From NCBI RefSeq assembly GCF_036588685.1, contig NC_086386.1, positions 4,496,117 through 4,560,116 of the forward strand: a stretch of 64,000 nt of DNA. The letters are read 5' to 3'. This DNA is from Mytilus trossulus (taxonomy: Eukaryota > Mollusca > Bivalvia > Mytilida > Mytilidae). The translations under genes and the position numbers were made by a program. This document shows, one piece after another, positions 59,256 through 64,000 of this stretch. Positions within the stretch are counted from its first letter, which is position 1. Each line of letters starts with the position of its first letter. The notes beneath the pieces were generated by a model. The model worked only from the letters and a program-made list of their open reading frames with translations. It was not told the origin of the DNA and ran no database searches.

Positions 59256-60345
59256 GTCTATCTTTAGTAATATGGAATAGAAATCTATGAAATTTTAACA
59301 CAAGGTTTATGACCACAAAAGGAAGGTTGGGATTGATTTTGGGAGTTTTGGTCCCAATCTTTTAGGAATTAGGGGCCAATAAGGGCCCAAATAAGCATTT
59401 TCTTGGTTTTCGCACTATAACTTTAGTTTAAGTCAATAAAAATCTATGAAATTTTGACACAAGGTTTATGACCACAAAAGAAAGGTTGGGATTGATTTTG
59501 GGAGTTTTGGTTCCAACAGTTTAGGAATTAGGGGCCAAAAAGGGACCCAAATAAGCATTTTCTTGGTTTTTGCACCATAACTTTAGTATAAGTTAATAGA
59601 AATAAATGATATTTAAACACAAGGTTTTGACCACATAAGGAAGGTTGGTATTGATTTTGGAAGTGTTTGTGCTAAAAGTTTAGGAATTAGGGGCGCCAAA
59701 AAGGGGTCCAAATGAGCATTTTTCTTGGTTTTCACACCATAACTTTAGTATAAGTAAATAGAAATCTATGAAATTTTAACACAAGGTTTATGACCACAAA
59801 AGGAAGGTTGGGATTGATTTTGGGAGTTTTGGTCCCAATATTTTAGGAATTAGGGGCCAATAAGGGCCCAAATAAGCATTTTCTTGGTTTTCGCACTATA
59901 ACTTTAGTTTAAGTCAATAAAAATCTATGAAATTTTGACACAAGGTTTATGACCACAAAAGAAAGGTTGGGATTGATTTTGGGAGTTTTGGTTCCAACAG
60001 TTTAGGAATTAGGGGCCAAAAAGGGACCCAAATAAGCATTTTCTTGGTTTTTGCACCATAACTTTAGTATAAGTTAATAGAAATAAATGATATTTAAACA
60101 CAAGGTTTTGACCACATAAGGAAGGTTGGTATTGATTTTGGAAGTGTTTGTGCTAAAAGTTTAGGAATTAGGGGCGCCAAAAAGGGGTCCAAATGAGCAT
60201 TTTTCTTGGTTTTCACACCATAACTTTAGTATAAGTAAATAGAAATCTATGAAATTTAAACACAAGGTTTATGACCATAAAAGGAAGGTTGGTATTGATT
60301 TTGGGAGTTTTGGTCCTAACAGTTTAGGAATAAGGGGGCCAAAGG
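59256..60345 (+). repeat. ~160-bp tandem repeat, seven units, with a 480-bp three-unit super-repeat
   Basis: Units start near aaatctatgaaattttaaca at 59281, 59441, 59601, 59761, 59921, 60081 and 60241. Three distinct monomer types occur in the order A-B-C-A-B-C-A. The blocks 59281-59760 and 59761-60240 are almost identical, while neighbouring monomers differ clearly. Confidence 0.85.
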
Positions 60346-61075
60346 GTCCAAAATTAAACTTTGTTTGATTTCATCAAGAATTGAATAATTGGGGTTCTTT
60401 GATATGCTGAATCTAACTGTGTATGTAGATTCTTAATTTGTGGTTCCGTTCTCCAATTGGTGTACATAAAGGTCCAAAGGGTCCAACATAAACTTAGTTT
60501 GATTTTGACAAAAATTGAATCCTTGGGGTTCTTTGATATACTGAATCTAAAAATGTAATTAGATTTTTTTATTATTGGCCCAGTTTTCAAGTTAGTCCAA
60601 ATCGGGGTCCAAAATCAAACTTTGTTTGATTTCATCAAAAATTGAATAAATGGGGTTCTCTTTTGATATACCAAATCTAACTGTGTATGTAGATTCTTAA
60701 TTTTTGGTCCTGTTTTCAAATTGGTCTACATTAAAGTCCAAAGGGTCCAAAATTAAACTTAGTTTGATTTTAACAAAAATTGAAATCTTGCGATTCTTTG
60801 ATATACTTAATCCAAACATGTACTTAGAATTTTGATTATGGGCCCAGTTTTCAAATTGGTCCAAATCAGGATCCAAAATTATTATATTAAGTATTGTGCA
60901 ATAGCAAGAAATTTTCCATTGCACAGTATTGGGCAATAGCAAGAAATATCTAATTGCACAATATTGTGCAATAGCAGCAATTTTTTTTTTAATTAGAGTT
61001 ATCTTTCTTTGTCCAGAATAGTAAGCAAGAAATATCTAATTGCACGATATTGTGAAATAGCAAGAAATTTTTTAA
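60346..61075 (+). repeat. Continuation of the mussel repeat: ~120-bp and ~45-bp sub-repeats
   Basis: ggtccaaagggtccaa-type units with tggggttctttgatat and ctgtgtatgtagattcttaa recur four times to about 60880, then attgtgcaatagcaagaaat units to 61075. No gene. Confidence 0.7.
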
Positions 61076-61129
61076 TTGGAGTTATCTCTCTTTGTCCAGA
61101 ATCAACTTAAATCTTTTTTAAAAGGGGGG

Positions 61130-61215
61130 GTTTACTGTTTTACCTCTGTCTGTCAGTCCGTCCGTCTGTCCATCCGTCCATCAGTCTGTCCGTCAGTCAG
61201 TCCGTCCCACAAAAC
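61130..61215 (+). repeat. (GTCC/GTCT)n microsatellite
   Basis: A run of tgtc, cgtc and cagtc words after a poly-G tract at 61122-61129. It leads into the 174-bp repeat array. Confidence 0.8.
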
Positions 61216-61283
61216 TTTCGTCACATTTTTCTCAGGAACTACACATCCACCCTTTCTGTAATTTGGTATCAACATTTATATAT

Positions 61284-61965
61284 GTCAGCCATACCGTGTG
61301 ATGCGTTTTCAGATTCATCACTTGACAACTTCCTGTTTACTGAACACTTGTATGATTTTACACATGATAGCCAAGTTGAAAATTTTCGTCACATTTTTCT
61401 CAGGAACTACAATACAAGGATTTCTGAAATTTGGTTTCACGATTTATATAAGTCAGCTTTACCGTGTGATGCATTTTCAGATTCATCACTCGACAACTTC
61501 CTGTTTACCAAACACTTGTATGATTTTACACATGATAGCCAAGTTGAAAATTTTCGTCACATTTTTCTCAGGAACTACAAAACAAGGATTTCTGAAATTT
61601 GGTTTCACGATTTATATAAGTCAGCTTTACCGTGTGATGCGTTTTCAGATTCATCACTCTACAACTTCCTTGTGATTTCTGAAATTTGGTTTCACGATTT
61701 ATATAAGTCAGCTTTACAGTGTGATGCGTTTTCAGATTCATCACTCGACAACTTCCTGTTTACCGAACACTTGTATGATTTTACACATGATAGCCAAGTT
61801 GAAAATTTTCGTCACATTTTTCTCAGGAACTACAATTCAAGGATTTCTGAAATTTGGTTTCTGGATTTATATAAGTCACCTATACCGTGTGATGCGTTTT
61901 CAGATTCATCACTCGACAACTTCCTGTTTACCGAACACTTGCATATTTTTACACTATTAATATTA
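61284..61965 (+). repeat. 174-bp tandem repeat, about four units (one truncated)
   Basis: Units start ccgtgtgatgcgttttcaga at about 61292, 61466, 61630 and 61719 and again at 61887. The unit is 58 codons long, so one frame stays open through the whole array. A partial unit at 61630-61680 skips to the next by deletion. Confidence 0.85.
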
Positions 61966-62439
61966 TCCACTTGCGGCGGGGGTATCATCAGTGAGCAGTA
62001 GCTCGCAGTTTCACTTGTTATATACAATATACAATGTATATTCACTTTTTACTACCAACTGATAAATTAAAACAATCTTTACCATTCAGTGATAACAAAC
62101 AGTTTTTTACATCTTAATATTTTATGATGTATTTAAATGAGTGGTTATTGTTGCAAACTCCATTAGAAATTTTAATTGAGATTAGTTTTGGAATAAGGGA
62201 AAGTGGGATGTGAAAAAAAAAATTGGGTGGGGTGGTTCAATTTTTCTCATTTGAAATTTCATAAAGATAAAGAAAATTTCTTCAAACATTTTTTTGAGAG
62301 GATTAATATTCAACAGCATAGTGAATTGCTCTAAGAGAAAAAAAAAATTTTAAGTTCATTAGAACACATTCATTCTGTGTCAGAAACCTATGCTGTGTCA
62401 ACTATTTAATCACAATCCAAATTAAGAGCTGGATTCAGC

Positions 62440-62545
62440 TTGAATGTTGTGTCCATACTTGCCCCAACCGTTCAGGGTTCAACCTCTGCGGTCGTATAAA
62501 GCTGCGCCCTGGGGAGCATCTGGTTTATATTCAATCCACAGTTTT
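62440..62545 (+). repeat. Dispersed mussel repeat fragment
   Basis: Contains caacctctgcggtcgtataa and agctgcgccctggggagcat, a motif I recall from mussel non-coding DNA. Short and GC-richer than its surroundings. Confidence 0.45.
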
Positions 62546-64000
62546 CTGTATGGTGTTAAGTTGCATGTTGTTTGTTCTTCTATTTTGCCATGTCGATGAT
62601 ATTGTCCGTCTTCCTTTCATGTAATGTTAATAGCAGTATTACATGGTGAGCTAAGTTAAAAATATGATAAATCTAACTTGCCTTGCCCTTCTACCCCTTC
62701 TATCCCCTTAACAAAAAAGCACCTAAAAACAACTTTTATTTCCTGAAACATACATTATTAAACCTTTTTTCATAGACTTTAATCCAAGTATATTTTATAG
62801 TGGCAGATCCAGAACTTTTTAAAAGGAGGGGGCACTGACCGACCTAAAAGGGGGTGGGCCTCCAGTTATGTCCTATACAATCAACCAAATTGTTCCCACT
62901 ACAAGGAGGCCTAGGATTTGCCTATGTTTTACATATAAAATAAGAATGGAACAAAGATTATAGAATAGGTTGTATCTATATTTAACTTAATATTTTTCTA
63001 GTCAGGAATAGTGCCTTTTTTGTTTGTTTATATTTTACTACTTTTATCTATAGTATCTCTTTTAAATTATAACCAGTATTACAATCTTATTATTTTAGTA
63101 ATCTTAACTTATATTAAATATCCCTCCACTATTACATATGTTAAAATCGATATATTGTTGGACCTGCTGGTTTTGGTGTGTGTTATGTATAACCATATGA
63201 ATGACAGATTACATTCCTGTCTTTATATATCCTAAGTCAGATCTGATTTCCAATGTTATAAGAAGGAACAGAAAATTTGCACATTTTGACACTGATCAGT
63301 AGATACTAGATTTTCATTCAATGCTTTATATTACTGTGTTCTGTTACTTTTACAGTAAATAAGAAGAACAATTTAGAATTTCAAACCTTTATTCTTTATT
63401 TATTTGGTGGGTTTTTTTATTATTATTTTGACCTAATTTTTTATGTTGAAAATTGATTCTAAAAAAAAAATCAGTGACTCAGAAATAAAAAATTATCATC
63501 CTGCGACACTGTCCATATATAATATTCAATAAAATTTTCGATGTGATAAAATAAAATAGGAGGGTAAATATTATTTTTTCTTAAATGTACATTTTGTAAT
63601 TGTAAAAAGGTCTGAAAATGAATAAAAGAGATTATTTTACAGTATATCTGTTTGTATAATGTTACATATGTAATGACTAAACAATTTATATATTTCTTAT
63701 AAATTTCATACTTTGCTCAGTTACATCTTTAAAGAATCTTACATATTAGATTGCTCATCTTATTAATGGTTTCGCATATCAGAAAATGTAATTTAATATA
63801 TTTGTTATTTTATAAATGATTATACCATTATTTTTCAGTGCTGAATTTTGAAATCTACAGGGTACATCCCAATATCAATATAAGAATAAATAATATACCC
63901 AGCAATCAAATTTAATGTTCATATCTAAACAATTAATTCCATTAGTTTTTGAATGGTTTTGTAATTTTATGTAATGACTCCATATTATTTGAAAACATGT
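62546..64000. other. Intergenic AT-rich, no gene
   Basis: One degenerate GGCGGATC-type scrap near 62800-62930 (gtggcagatccagaac). The rest is AT-rich with several AATAAA hexamers and no protein-like frame. Confidence 0.4.

Noticed and set aside
61282-62001. 239-codon open frame
   Set aside because: It is a byproduct of the 174-bp tandem repeat, with no start context, no domain and another open frame in parallel.

Overview
The window looks like AT-rich nuclear DNA of a bivalve mollusc, most likely a mussel (Mytilidae). Genes are split by long introns with GT-AG boundaries. The intergenic and intronic DNA is dominated by dispersed elements that I recognise from memory as typical of mussel genomes, including a hammerhead-ribozyme repeat with the core CTGATGA...GAAAC. 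The organism call is recognition, not a database result.

Layout. (1) 1.6-10.05 kb, + strand: one multi-exon gene whose exons join in frame by phase. It encodes a signal peptide, a Cys-rich ectodomain, one membrane helix and a cytoplasmic STAND-type P-loop NTPase; it has a tandemly duplicated 51-nt exon and possible early terminal exons. (2) 10.9-17.5 kb: repeats, including a 1.34-kb inverted-repeat element, a hammerhead motif, a 677-bp MITE with its own empty site in a neighbouring duplication, and a palindrome. (3) 17.5-19.3 kb, - strand: an intact B-box/coiled-coil/beta-propeller (TRIM-like) gene without a RING; a 66-bp scrap of it lies 1.4 kb downstream. (4) 20.1-21.0 kb: two satellites, one a strict dimeric higher-order repeat. 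(5) 22.0-22.9 kb, - strand: an orphan single-exon gene with a possible Myb/SANT-like segment and Asn-rich repeats. (6) 23-30 kb: repeats only. (7) 30.2-36.2 kb: a P-element-type transposase (intact DDE residues, no THAP finger) facing a convergent C2H2 zinc-finger gene, probably two genes of one element. (8) 37.6-38.6 kb: a dead LINE tail carrying two nested insertions with target-site duplications. (9) 39.5-57.6 kb, + strand: a voltage-sensing phosphatase gene (Ci-VSP/TPTE family) of at least 14 exons, with four voltage-sensor helices, an HCKGGKGRTG catalytic loop and a C2 domain. The 5' part of its S1 exon, with the splice acceptor, is amplified five times in 100-bp units, and one exon junction does not join in frame without a missing microexon. 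(10) 58-64 kb: 3' UTR, satellite-like repeats and AT-rich DNA.

The genes do not form a pathway. The STAND receptor and the TRIM-like protein belong to families expanded in bivalves and often linked to innate recognition; the phosphatase is a conserved signalling enzyme; the P-like pair is a mobile element. I saw no rRNA or tRNA genes, CRISPR arrays or bacterial operons. All exon models come from reading frames and splice consensus by eye; there is no transcript evidence.
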